Positions 35,114 to 47,905 of a stretch of 64,000 nucleotides of DNA are shown here, piece after piece; position 1 is the first letter of the stretch, and every line of letters starts with the position of its first letter. The stretch lies in assembly GCA_963277665.1 (NCBI GenBank), contig OY728120.1:943689195-943753194 (forward strand), read 5' to 3'. Both the position numbers and the translations under genes were made by a program. Below the pieces are notes generated by a model that saw only the letters and a program-made list of their open reading frames with translations, did not search any database and was not told where the DNA came from. This DNA is from Viscum album. Lineage: Eukaryota > Streptophyta > Magnoliopsida > Santalales > Viscaceae.

Positions 35114-37852
35114 TGTCCTAGATTTTATGTGTATTATTTTTAAACATTATATGGATTAATTTTGAGCCCATTAACAGATACAGAATGAGATTTTGAGGCC
35201 CGATATTCCCAGAATAAATGTTATAAAAATATTAATATATTAACTAGAATGCTCGCATATTTTTACAAAAAAATGTGGAATAACTTCTAAATAGTTTCCC
35301 AGACCTGAAATATGAAGGAAATATTGTGTTTAGAGTAGCGGTTTTACCATAGGTACTTCTTTACAACAGTCGTCACGAGTCGGATGTGAAAATTTGTTTC
35401 AGAAATTTTTTATGAATAAAATAAATTAAAGATTTATTTTATTTTCTTTACTTATTCAATGTAGTGACACTTATTATTTTAATTAGGCCATCTGGAAGGT
35501 ATCTAGGGTTACACCCTTAACCCTGTAATTCCCTGAAAGCTATAGATATAACCTTGAAGATTTCTCTCGGTGGGTGATGATGGAATTGTATATTAGATAT
35601 CAAATGATGTCGTTTATGAAGGATCTCACAATCAAAAATAGATCATGAAAATTGAATGATCCAATTCCCAGGTAGGATCCATTATTTTTGTTTTATTTCC
35701 CCATTCTTAAATTCAATGAAGAATGAGGACCAACAAACAAACAGGTTGATCCACAGTTTGACCATTCCTTGTGGGATGGGTTATTCATTGTAGAATTATC
35801 TAGGTTTGATAATTTGAGAATTTATTTGTTTATCAAGTCATTTCTTTAGGAATTGATTATGGATGGAATGAAAAATGGTCTATATTCATTCCACATATTT
35901 TTTATTTGTGTTTTCTCTCATCCATTTTCAATGTGTGTTCTTTGTTCTTCGGCATGTTTAAGGATGAATGATCATTAAACCTTTTTTCATGCTGAAACAA
36001 TCCAAAATTGAATATCCCACCTCGATACGACATAACAGAGGTGTTTCAGTCATGGAAATGCAAGAATCGGAGAGAATAAAATGAAACTGGTTTTTGAGAG
36101 GTTTGCGTTAGAATCAATTGAACCATTTTTTGAGCCGGTTGAGGCCCTAGAACACCTTGATTCGTTTTTTGGGTGATGAAAGTTGCCTAGATCTGGATTT
36201 TTTAGGAAAACAAACCACATAATCATAAACCAAAAGATCATCCAAGGAATAGTGAAGATGAATGAGGGATTCTAAAGAATCCTCATGAATATGTGTGTAG
36301 CATAGCGCAACACATTGTGTAGACCCCATAGAGTAGAATATAGGGTTTCAGATGATAGATAAATGTCAGAAGGCATGTGACCACAGTCACAAGGCATGTA
36401 GTCCATTCTTAGAGACTGGGCTTTTATCTTGGAAGATACATGGACAGGGGTTGGAGTACATAGGTTTCCTAAAGGTGGGTATATCAACACACGACTTGGT
36501 ATGGACTAAGAACATGGACTACCAAATATTCTAGTACAAGGGAAAATACCCATTTTTTACACTGTTTACTATCACACAGCTTGAGTACATGAGTAGAACC
36601 TAGATAGAAATACACTGCTTGGGACCCTTCAGCACCGCATGTTACCAGATTCTACCGGACATGTTATAATGACATGTTCCATTATAAATGGAAATTACCC
36701 TGGTCATGGAACATGGTGTTGGACCCTAAAACATGTATTGTATCCTATTATACATGGATTTATGCACTAATCATTCATATCTTGGTAAATATGTCATAGG
36801 GTTCGTTCCCTAATCAATTCCCTATAGGTAGGTGTGAATCATTTCCAACTCATAGGACTATGATCCCTTTATTAGGACTTCTTGGATTACGATGATAGAA
36901 TCCCTCAAGAGGATCATAGAAGGAACATCTATTCAATATTTGTGATTAGGTAGAGTCTTTTATGTTGATGTGACCAACTTAATCGGGTGTTGATCCTCTA
37001 CTTATCAGGTTAATCTCGATGGAGTTGTTGGTATCACCCCTGGCCATGTATGTAATCCTCATCCGAGGTATCATATTCTCTTCAAATACATAAATGTATA
37101 TATCTCATGATGGTTACAAAAAATAGTACTTCTCGGATGGACGTCATCTGTGGTATTGTACCCATGAGTCTGTTCTCCAAGTTGAGGGCTTCGTGTAATA
37201 TTTGAGCGGCATTCCTAGTGTTGGCATAATGTGATGGTGACTTACATCTAGATTTTATGTCTTGGATTGTGTATATCGAGAAATTCTTTTTATTTGTTTT
37301 GTACACATATACATTGTAGATATTAATGTAATTTACATTGGATATTTCATTATGGGTTTAGGATGTCCTGTTGTGTATTTTTATACTCCCCCATGCATGG
37401 GATTTTCCTATACATGTCATGTATTGTGCAGATGAGCAACCTTTTTAGGGCATCCCTAGAAGACAAGTATCAGTCAGAACATTGTGAAATGGGGTCTATG
37501 AGGTGCCCCTATGGCTACAAAAGGCATTCAAAATACCCTTTTCTTATAGGTTGGACTTTGGCATTTACATACACTTTCTATTGAGATTTTTTTTCATATC
37601 TGGATTACTTAACCGCACTGTACATTCCTATCATACTCTGCTTGGAATATAGTGGTATGAATGAGTTTGGTTTCTAGTGGTTTTTATATTTCATCATTTT
37701 TTGGGCTTGGATATGTGTGTGTGCATATGAGTACATAGGCAATGCCTCCCATGTTAGTGATATGCCTACTCAGTTCTAGTCACCAGCCCTGGACATATTG
37801 GAGGTGGACTTGGGGAGTTGTGGAACGGTCCCCTCATGTACAGGCCATGATA
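35114..37852 (+). repeat. Gypsy-1 3' LTR
   Basis: About 2739 bp, TGTCCTAGATTTTATGTG to GGCCATGATA. It aligns to the 5' LTR throughout. Its last 460 bp are also homologous to the reverse complement of 63105-63570. The short frames it contains (for example 36050-36534 and 37082-37584) are incidental. Confidence 0.88.
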
Positions 37853-38356
37853 AAATACAATAAGGATGAAAACATATATAAAATAATTACACACAAGGGA
37901 CTATTACTTCATCGATTTTAACCACATTATTTATCTCCAAAACATTTTAACATCTCCGGCATGATCCTCAGACTATACATGAGCACTCTTGCTCGACCAA
38001 TAAATTATTTACCCCTTCCTATTATGATGAATCCTATATTCAACCCATAATTAGATATAATAAATAAATGTAAACCTAGGTTCACATGTATGGGGTTTGA
38101 AAAAAATTAGTATTCCTTCCCCAGCTATGACCATAACATCTAATGTCATTAAATTTTCATTTAAAAACCTGTCATTTCCACCCTAGCCTAACGTGAATAC
38201 CAACATAGAAATTAAAAAAAATGAATGAAAAATGAAAAAAATGGGTAACAAATAGGAAAAAATAAAACCTTGGATTATATACTGAATCCTATTGGTAATA
38301 TACCTCAACTCTATCACCTAATAGAGGAATAACAAAGAACATCTAGTGCAGCCACC
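37853..38356. other. Spacer between Gypsy-1 and LARD-1
   Basis: About 500 bp of C- and A-rich plus-strand sequence resembling its right neighbour in composition. It may be flanking DNA of LARD-1 or part of an older minus-strand repeat. No motif is recognised. Confidence 0.45.
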
Positions 38357-40927
38357 GCACCAAGATCTCCTTCATGATCAAGAAGTATCTATGAAGTCCT
38401 ACATAATGATAGGTACACATGTCGACCCTTATATCCCATACAAGGAATCTAAAACAATGAAGCTCATCTACCATGCAGTAGGAATACAATACGATGATCT
38501 AAATTGTAATTAGTGTCTTCTTGTAGTCCTTGAAAGTATACAAGATTGTTCTATTGTCATAAAAAAACTTAATTGGAGGAATTAACCTATAAATACATAG
38601 TTGGGCTACTAGATCTGGCCCCAAAATCATATGCACTGATCCTGTATTATTATGTATCATCCATGATAAATAAACACTAATCAAGGGGAAATTAAAAACA
38701 ATGGTGGCTGAACTCATCATGATTGTACATTATCTCCATAATTCCACCTCACAACATCTAGTTTACTAGAAAAGGATAGTAATATAATCAATATGAGGGA
38801 TTCAACATAGTTTTTTAATATTCCAAATGTCTCCTATCTCATATAGTCATCAAATATAAATCCCTAAAACCTCCTAGACCATATTCACAAACACCATGGT
38901 AGGATTATAGTGACCCTCTCCAATCAAAATAATTAAAACCCACTCCCTCCATCTTGTAGGCCAACTAAACACATATCTGCAACCATGGATTCTAAAATCA
39001 CATCATAGATTTAACACCCTACAAGGGGATCCTATAATGAACCAAAAATTAATAAGGGAACCCAACAAGGGGATCCTCAAAGTAAAAAAACTTCACGCCA
39101 TGATCACTCAAAGGAACAATGGATGGTCTTCCATGTTAAACCCACATAATACCCGCCCAGAAGTTCAACCTCAAGAGATACCTGACCCTAATGAGAATTC
39201 CGTGGAATAGGTCAACCAAATTTGTCACCATGTTATTCAATAAGACCCAAATTTACCTAAAACCTCATTAAATTGATCTACCAAGAATGTTCCCTCTAGT
39301 CTTAACCATACGCAAATGAACCTAAAACTCAAAAAAACAAATGGACTGTCTCATCATATAAAAAACACAACCAAACCTACTGGAATCTATCCAAATAACC
39401 TCATTAAATCTCACATAGAATCCTGAAAATAATGTGATCAGCTAGTGCATACCCTCACAAAATCCTCATAAAAAATAACTCAATCCCTGGGAGGATTCTG
39501 AAACCACAATCTTAAATGAGTCTTCCATAAACTCTTTTCATCCAAAAAACAATCAAAACATCCTCTAAACAACAAAATTAATCCATCATAGTAATATAAA
39601 TGGAAAATCACACAAAATGGACTACAAAAAAATAAAATTCTTACTATGGGGCATATGTAAACCCAAAAACACTTACCTTCAAATAGAAATTGATTTTTAC
39701 TTTTGAGTTCACAACATGTACTCCAAAAGGTGAACCAATCCATGAACTTATACATAGTTAAGGAACACATGTGGTCTACACATTTTGTGGTAAATTGTCC
39801 GGGAATCTACTAATGTATTATTACATGGACATACTCCTCTACAAGGGGTGTCTACCGAAGAAGTCTACCACCTAGACAAGTCATACTACACAATGTGTAA
39901 TCCATGTTCATATTGTATACTCTTGAATTCCCATATACCCATTTACATTGATATATGGCTAACAAAAACTACATGGGTATTCCATATCTATACTTCATAT
40001 AGTCTCGTGCCCTCAAAAATACCAAATACTAGAACATGTCATGTACATAGAAAAACACCATCATCCATAAATTGTATGAATACTTGACATGTGTTAATCA
40101 AACCACCCACCATTTGGTAGTGATTTTTTAAATGAAAATAACTAAGAACTTCATGAAACCCCCTTATTTTCCCGAAAAGTACTAGATCAACCCCATAGGG
40201 TCCCCAAAAACCCAAAACAAGATTAAAACATAAAATAACCAACATATAATGATTTGTGATTAAAATATTTAAAAGGTCCTACCATCATGTTGGAACCATT
40301 GAATCTTTGATCAAATTTGTGATCGTCATCTTCCACATGATGATCTGGTACGACCCATCATCTACAGTGGCACCTCCCTCTCCCATATCTCGCTTCACTG
40401 CCACTTATCTCCCCCTAGATCCCATGGAGAAAGATCCCCAAGGGTGGGTATTACACAATTCACTTGGGAGGAACTGAGAAAAAATTATAAAAAAAATTAA
40501 ATATTTAGAAGGAAAAAAGGAGAAGGAGGAGTCAAATGAAAAGGGTGCTTGGATCGAACCTGATGCCTGATATGAGAAGATTCCATACCAAGGAAGAACC
40601 CCCACTCCCAAATTCTTCCCTAAACAGTGACGTTAGAATTCCAAAATGATGCCCCAAATAGAAGATATTAATGAAAAATTGTGTGAAAATATAAAATATA
40701 TAATTTATTAAATATTAAATATTTGACCAAAATTCAAACGGATCATATTCCCACCAAACAATAATCATAGATTAAAAAAAATAGGTTGGGGCCAATTGAG
40801 GGGTCAAAATAATTATCCATGATCTCATGGTGGTATAAATTATTATTTTTTCCCTTAAAAACAACCCAGGAGATAAAAATCAAATTTCTCTAGTTTTACT
40901 TAGTCAATAGCAACATGGTTCATGTAA
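38357..40927 (-). repeat. LARD-1 LTR, left copy
   Basis: Aligns with 43322-45929. Paired landmarks include ACATGTCGACCCTTATATCC (about 38420) with ACATGTCAGACCCTCAGATC (about 43382), CACTCCCAAATT, GTTAGAATTCCAAAATGATG (about 40634) with GCTAGAATTCTAAAATGATT (about 45646), and the ATGGTTCATG right end. A GAAGGTAAGTG on the minus strand near 39680 resembles a 5' splice site. Confidence 0.7.
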
Positions 40928-43321
40928 ATATACCCACTATAAAGACTTCATACCCTAAAAAATACTCAGTTTTCAGCTCAGTACCAATCATCAACTTAAA
41001 CAATAACACTTTGAATGCAACAAAAACAATCCACTGACCAGTCTCATGGTGTTGACAACACTCCAAGCATAAGGGAAATTCAACCAAGAATGATCTGATT
41101 CCCCCCCCCCATCATAGGATTATCATTATCATCACCCCTCAAACAAGAACCACATTCCATTACAAATGTGTCATACACTACTTAACCGAATGGCTGGAAA
41201 AATATATGTTGCTCACTCAAGAGTTCTAACATCATAGATCAACCACATATAATTCTTGTCACGCTAAAAATTACACATCAACACTTGGGAATCTCATAAA
41301 ACAAGAACCTCCACCTCTGAATTCATTGGGTGCACTCCCCACCATAAAACATCCCCAAAACTAAAATAACACTAAAAAACTCATACAGAACTCAACCAGA
41401 ATTGTTCATAATTCACATGAACATGCATTCACTCAAAAAGGCTTCTCTCAAAATCCATACTGACCACCACTCTCCTCTATTTACAAAGATTCTCAAAGAT
41501 CCTCCTTTATAGTAAATCACTATAAAATGAATCATGAGATAAAAATTTTACTCTAAATAGCCTAAAATCATAGACCACACTACAAACACAGGCTAGTCCA
41601 ACAAACCAAAATCAACCTCAACACTACTCTTTATAAACCAAGCTTCATACACATTCCATGATTAAACACATGAAACCCCTCCACACATGTGTTGATCCAA
41701 AAATAATTATAGACTAAACACACTCCCACTATTCCTCCCAAAGTGTGTCAATTAAAAAATTGATCCATGCATAAAAATAACCCTACCCTCTCATAAAATC
41801 CATTAAACAATGCACAAAATGAAGAGAACTATTTGAACTCTACCACATATGACCATGGTATCCTCTAGTTCACTGAAAAATATATCATTGACACCAAAAA
41901 GTCAGGAAAACATGAACCTAATCCACATACCACTTAGTAAACCTTTCCTTCATCTAACCAACTAAGCCCAAAATTAGATATTCCAATTCTGGTACCAACC
42001 CACAAGGTTTTCCATGAATCCCTTATTGATGGTAAATCATCTCCAAGACATAATAATGCCTCTACAAAGGATCCACTAGAACTGTCATTAGAAGAATGGT
42101 ACCCATAGTTCAATTGAGTAGAATTACACAAAGTACATATAAAAGGAATCGCTATATAAGAAGTCGCTAAAAAATTATAAAATTGAACCTACAATATAAA
42201 TACAAGAAACACAGTCATGAAACTTTCATTAGTATCCTATGTGGATATAATTATTTATTAACATAAGACTCATTGAATCCATATAAGATTCAAAAAATTG
42301 ATAAATTATAAAATTCACCAACACATATTTTTCTCTCAAGATTAAAATCCGCTAAATTTAACGCCAAAATCCATGAAAAGAAATCTCATTACCCTAGAAA
42401 CTTGGACATCCTAGTGGAATAGGTTTTCATGACACACAATCCCAATGACTATCCCATGATTCAAGAAATTACTATATCTCTTTTCTACCAACTCCCTCAA
42501 ATAAGTTGATAATGACAAATAATTATCTGATAACATATTGCCACAAATTGGCCTGGGTCGACCAGACCTATTACCCGATCTAGCCCATAATAAGGCCTCA
42601 CACATACCACCCTGTATGGTAGAGGCTTTTGACTATAAGTGTGTTCTTAAAAAAGATATAATTAGGAGACTATTCCAAATCATTTTAATGAAAAAGTAGT
42701 AAAAATAGACCAAAAATTTACAAATCCATGAACAATAGAGTGAGCATACATAAATAATTGAATGAAATAACTATAATAAATGAAATATTTCATATAGGCT
42801 CATAGAAAACATATAGACACTCATCAACCACTGGGATGACCGCATAACGAATAAAAATAGGAAAATACCCAAGGTGACCAACTACTCTAATCCAAACCAC
42901 ATACATGATCTCTACCAATAATTAATATCTCTAATACGATCCTTTGATTCCACATCAGTAGTCCTTTTTGGTCAGAAACACTCACACTCCTCCCTTTCCA
43001 CTATAAACTACACTCAATCAGAAACAAAACATATATTCTACACATACACTAAGAATAGTGTTCTAGGGGTGACAAATATATTTCAATTGATTTCCCTCAA
43101 TAGAGGCCCAAACATATTCTATCATTACATTTACATGAATCATGTGTCATGTATAGCCTACCTAATCATGAATTACAAAAAAATAAATGATGCTATAAAA
43201 ATAAAAAAAAATATAAAAAAAATATTAACAACCTCATGTTCTATTCTAACACCTATAGATGATATACTCCATCTTTGGCCCCAATTAGATTAATTAAAGA
43301 GCGTAGGTCATGCATCTATAA
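40928..43321 (-). other. LARD-1 interior, no recognised protein
   Basis: C/A-rich on the plus strand, with short frames on both strands (for example minus 42605-42411 and 42131-41934, plus 43069-43293), none showing gag, protease, RT, RNase H or integrase motifs. A run of ten C residues lies at 41101-41110. The minus-strand frame ending at 42411 contains GNRSGRPRPICGN, suggestive of a gag-like basic segment but too short to assign. Confidence 0.5.
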
Positions 43322-45929
43322 TGTCAAGATAATCCTCCTAATCAATAAATTGCTCAAAATTCCAATGTAAGGATATGAATACATGTCAGACCCTCAGATC
43401 ACATCCCATGAATCTAATATAATTACTCTCATCTACTAATAACTATGACTCCATTAGCATGATCTGAACTAGTGGAAGGGACTCCCCGTCAACCTCATGA
43501 GTATACTACTATGCAAAAAAGTTCTGCAGAACGTAATGGGTGGAACAAACCTTTCACAACATCATTAGGTTACTTGAAAAGTCCTCAAACTCATATAAAT
43601 TGGGACTTGGGAGCATTGTATAATCGGTTGTCTGTAAACCCTATCTAGGGAAAAAAAAGTTCAAATAGGATAGCTCCACTCACAAATTTCATCCATTTTC
43701 ACCCTAGACCTACCTCACAATTACTAGTTAAGCAGTATATGAGAGTAACTGAATCAATATAAAGGTCTATAAATAGTCTAATAATATATGAAATTCCACA
43801 TATCTTATCCCTTCATTAAATATAACAACCACAAACCTACAATCCAAAAAGCTCATAGACCAGGGTCGACTGACACGTGCACACTCCGATAAAATCAACA
43901 TCAACAGGCAATTGCCATTATGTAGTCCAACCAAACATAGTGAAGACACTATAGTTACCTAAAACATAGCACAGAAAAGGGACCTTATAAGTGTATCCTC
44001 CAATAATTCACATATTATGTATGATATATTAAAATTGGACACTCTAACAAAACAAAACCTCGGTATGTGCCTTCTCAAAGGAATTGTGTCTAGTCTAACA
44101 GCTCAAACCCAGTGAACACCCACTCAGAAGGGAAACCATAAGAAACACCACTCTTATAAGGGAATTAATAAAGACGGGTCTATCATAACTATATCAAAAA
44201 TATGAAACAAAACCTATTTATACCCATCATCGCATGATATTGATCCACCTAGAAGGTTCCTATATCTCCTGACCACAAGCAATTGGACCTAAATCTAAAA
44301 CAATTAAATTATTAGTATCATACAAGAAACTAATCAATATTACATACATGAAAATTTCTTTATAACCTCAACACATGTCACATATCATTCTCAATCCATG
44401 GTTATCTACCATCTCACACCCTCACATGGGACTCCCAAGACACAACCCAACCCCTGGGGGAATTTAAAACCATGACCTTAAATGATTCATAAAAAACAAT
44501 CTTAGTCAAAAATATATTCAAAGTAGAATAATAACATAATTAATCATCTATAATTAATTCTGAGTAACAATAATTTTAATTTACTTCACATGTCCAATTA
44601 TGACTCAGGGTCAATAACACACCCAAACACCCTTAGAAAGAAAAGGTACATAATGTGTACATATGGCTACACAGTGTTTACTATGAAGGGTTAACCTGGG
44701 CATGTTCAACGACATGGATAGAGAAAACCTAGGGTCTATATGTGTGTTATTACATGGGAAAACGATCTACCTATGTATTATTGTATAACCATACCCCTTC
44801 AAAGGTGGTGTCTGCCAAAGCACACATCCACATGGTCAAGCCCCACTACAAGGCATATAAACCTAGTACATGATGTTTAGTATCAAATGTTCATAAACCC
44901 AACTAATTCAATTCATTAACATTAAAAAAACTATAAAATATGTACCGAATGCACATGTTGTGTAGCCACACATTCTCCCCATTCCAAATTACTCAGCCAC
45001 ATGTCTATGTAATACTATATGGAATTTACCTAAAGCACATTGTATGTCATCTAAAAAATTCAACGTCCCCAGACACGATGGACATAAAGTGTGTGTTCAT
45101 CAAAACACACACTATTAGGTTGGGAATTTTTTATGTAAATCCATGAAAACCTACTAAACCCCCCCCCACCCAAACAGTCAAAATTTTCCCAAAAACCACC
45201 ATGTAGGCCCTATAGTGGTCCCCAATAAACCAAAAACAATATTAAAATATAATAATTAAATATGATGTTTTTTAGTGAAAATATTCACCGGTTTTTAACT
45301 AAAAATAGGAATAATATAATCTTGGGTCTAGTTATTGATTCACATATACAATATGATGATTCAGCGTGACCTGATCTACATGACAAAAACTCATTCCCCC
45401 TTTCTATCTTTCTTCTATCCCTATCCCCTCCACCCTCTCTCTGTTAGTTAAAAAACACATGACTGGTGTGTAAATGACACACCAATGTGTAAAGGAGGAA
45501 AATGTGAAAAATATAGAATAAAAAAACGAAAATAAAATGAAAAGAGGATTGAGAAGAAAATGGGAACAACCCTACCCTCGTACCCAACACGCGATCATGC
45601 CCTGTCTAGGAAAAACAACCATTCTGAACACAATGGTGAAGCTAGAATTCTAAAATGATTCTCTAAGAAGAATATATCATTTAATAAATTTCCATTCATA
45701 AATAATATATAAATAATTTAATATTATATATTTGAAAAATAATAATTTCATTGATTTACCCTAGTCTCTTATCCTAGGTTAAACATCATATCATCGGATC
45801 GACATAGTGGTCATAAAAATTATTAGAGATCACTTGATGTGAGAAATTAAAATTTATTCCATAAAACCCCATAGAGAGAAAAAAAAATTACCCTATTTTT
45901 CTTACATCATCAAGATGTGGTTCATGACA
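43322..45929 (-). repeat. LARD-1 LTR, right copy
   Basis: About 2608 bp; on the plus strand it starts TGTCAAGATAATCC and ends GGTTCATGACA. It is the homologous partner of 38357-40927. It has C-rich tracts near 45160-45168 and a CT-rich block at about 45395-45440 (CTATCCCCTCCACCCTCTCT), which is GA-rich on the element's sense strand. Confidence 0.7.
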
Positions 45930-46321
45930 TTGAAAATGTTATCCTATGCTTAAATTTTAAGTGTAAAAACACACTTCTTCTAAAATGAGTTTTTACAATT
46001 CACATAGACTAATTTAAAAAATTAATTTTATTACACATATATATTTTCTGGGAAAAAAATTTACTGATTGTTTAGAATATGTAGGTTAAAATTATATAAA
46101 ATAGAAAAAAAAATTATCAATTAAAATTAAATGACATGGGAAAAATATGCATACCATGTAAAAATGAAAATGGTAAGAGTGAAAATTATAAGGGTAAAAT
46201 GAATAAATACATGTTTAAAATATGTTCTAAAATTAATGGTTTAGGGTTAGTAGTTATTATATCATCCCATAAACCATTATTAACCTTTTTCTAGTCTTTT
46301 TGAAGACTAAAAAGGACCTAT
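45930..46321. other. AT-rich spacer before CACTA-1
   Basis: About 390 bp of AT-rich sequence with no motif recognised. It could be a remnant of the Gypsy-2 5' LTR start, but it does not align with 59086-59480. Confidence 0.45.
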
Positions 46322-46344
46322 CACTACTACAAAAACAGCCTATA

Positions 46345-46515
46345 TCAGCGTTCAGAACGGGCTTTAACAGTGCTAAAAATGCGTTGTAAATCTCAGTGCT
46401 GATGTCGGGGGTCCCTTTTATCAGCTCCACAAAGAGAGAAGATAAAGGCCCCTATTTTCAGTGTTTAAAATGGCACTGATAAAAGGGCCTTTTATCAGCG
46501 ATTTTTTAGCGCTGA
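46345..46515. repeat. CACTA-1 left subterminal repeat array
   Basis: Repeated TATCAGCG, CAGTGCT, TTTTATCAGCTCC, CACTGATAAAAGGG and TTTTATCAGCG units in both orientations within about 170 bp of the terminus. The palindromic TTATCAGYGCT/AGCRCTGATAA motif is also found at the right end. Confidence 0.8.
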
Positions 46516-46660
46516 AGAAAGTAAAAAAAAAACAAAACAAAAGTATTCTATAATGCTGGGAGGGATTTTAACATCACTTGACCCCCCCCCCCATATCAGT
46601 GCTAGGGGGTCTCCCAAAGGCTTCCCTTCTCACGCATTCTCATATGCGTTCACCTACATC

Positions 46661-46721
46661 CCCCTGGACTCGAACCTGAAACCACCCCCTTTCGCGGCTA
46701 CACCGTTACCACTAAGATATT
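46661..46721 (-). other. tRNA-like segment with A and B boxes
   Basis: On the minus strand the sequence reads TATCTTAGTGGTAACGGTG (A-box-like, start of a tRNA), then about 25 bp, then GGTTCGAGTCC at 46676-46666, a perfect B-box (T-arm) match. The acceptor end is not recognisable and the D-to-T spacing is shorter than a full tRNA, so this is a tRNA-derived relic such as part of a SINE head or a captured pseudogene, not a functional tRNA gene. Confidence 0.6.
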
Positions 46722-46737
46722 TCATTTTTCCCTATAT

Positions 46738-47035
46738 AATGATATATCAATTTATTTATATATATATAGTTATATTTATTTGTATACTGATATAGATTCA
46801 TATTAATATAAATATATTTTGTCATATATTAGTATATATATATTCATTCATATATTAATATATATATATATATATAGTTATAATTTCTTATTTGTATATT
46901 TATTTTTATATTAATATATACTTATAAGATTTTTTTTAAATACTTTTTTGAAATATGTTTTTATGTGTGTTTATATATAAATAAATACATACATGCATAC
47001 ATACATATATACAACACACAGACACACACAGAAAC
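46738..47035. repeat. Low-complexity AT and ATAC/CACA tracts in CACTA-1
   Basis: TA-rich runs at 46738-46880 (several TATATATATA stretches) and an ATACATAC/CACACAGACACACA stretch at about 46980-47035. Simple sequence, with likely length polymorphism. Confidence 0.8.
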
Positions 47036-47714
47036 ACTCATATATATTTACAAATAAATGCATAAATATGTGTATTTGAAAAGACATAGAATGTTAAAAT
47101 GACCATAACTTCTATTCCAAAAGCCTTTTTCAACTCCACAACTAGTAAAATCAACTAAAATGAAACAATATTCTATATGATATGTGTTAAAGGCCTAACG
47201 GGATTTCGGATCAAAAGTAATACTTGTTTCAATGTTTACAAATTGGGGTATCCAGACTAAAAACTCAGTTTTGGAGTCATTCCGGGACTAATGTTGGCCT
47301 AAAATAATGTGACAGAAGCTTATCTTCATCACTTGTGTGAAGAGCTCGTCGCAAGCTTCGATTTGATATGTTGTAGAGCTCAAACGGACACTGGATCAAA
47401 AGTTATGGCCGTTTGAAGTTTGAGTTACATTTTTAACTTATTTTAGATCTTTTATTATTTGTTTTGATTTTTTGTGTCTTAAAACTATTATTAAATAAGT
47501 TTTAATCAATAATTATTAGCAAATTAATAATTAATAATATTTTTTGAAATATGATAAAGCCATTTTCACTAAATTTCTAATCTATTAAATGTAATAGTCC
47601 ATTTATACATAACAAAAACATATTTTAAAAATAAATATTATATTTCTATCAATAAAAATATACTTATATAACAATAATAAATTTTTCATGATTTTTTTTG
47701 ACAAATAAAATTTA

Positions 47715-47905
47715 TCACCGGCAGGAAAATGTGCCGATAAATACACCCATTATCAGTGTTACTAAAAAAAGCACTGATAAAGAGGTCCTCTTTATCATCA
47801 CTAAAAAAGGGCTGATAAAGGGGCCCCTTTATCAGCACTACTGAAAAAAGCTTTATTAAAGTTCCCCTTTATCGGCGCTTTTTTATAGCACTTATAAAAG
47901 GGTAG
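47715..47905. repeat. CACTA-1 right subterminal repeat array
   Basis: TTATCACCGGC, TGCCGATAA, TTATCAGTGTT, GCACTGATAAAG, GGGCTGATAAAGG, TTTATCAGCAC and TTTATCGGCGCT units alternate in orientation, mirroring the left array. Confidence 0.8.

Larger units (their letters stand above)
15647..37852 (+). mobile_element. Gypsy-1: 22-kb Ty3/gypsy LTR retrotransposon, nested host
   Basis: A long LTR pair (15647-18391 and 35114-37852) brackets a primer-binding site, a decayed gag-protease-RT-RNase H-integrase series in gypsy order, and a purine-rich tract. Without its two insertions (Copia-1 at 18508-26642 and the solo LTR-T at 29882-33581) the element would be about 10.4 kb. Integrase follows RNase H, which defines Ty3/gypsy. 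The integrase tail and long LTRs are most like plant chromoviruses of the Tekay/Del type (from memory, not tested). All frames are broken. Flanking 5-mers (TATAA before, AAATA after) do not match cleanly, so the target duplication is eroded or an end is misplaced by a base or two. Confidence 0.85.
38357..45929 (-). mobile_element. LARD-1: LTR element with non-coding interior
   Basis: Two direct copies of about 2.6 kb (38357-40927 and 43322-45929) flank about 2.4 kb with no recognised gag or pol. Read on the minus strand the LTRs start TGTCATGAACC (right copy; TTACATGAACC in the left) and end near ATCTTGACA. The orientation is inferred from these ends and from CT-rich leader-like sequence on the minus strand. 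Long LTRs plus a non-coding interior match the LARD class, non-autonomous elements mobilised by another element's proteins. The polypurine tract and primer-binding site are not clear and no target duplication was found. A segmental tandem duplication is the alternative. Confidence 0.65.

Noticed and set aside
36050..36534. Several overlapping 60-72-codon frames in both orientations
   Set aside because: They lie inside the Gypsy-1 3' LTR and have no counterpart frame in the 5' LTR.
41101..41110. Runs of C (also near 45160 and 46575) as functional elements
   Set aside because: Simple homopolymers in C-rich strands of repeats; may also be sequencing-length uncertain.
46661..46721. A functional tRNA gene
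   Set aside because: Although A- and B-box sequences are present, no matching acceptor stem or full cloverleaf is visible and it lies inside a transposon; kept as a tRNA-derived relic.
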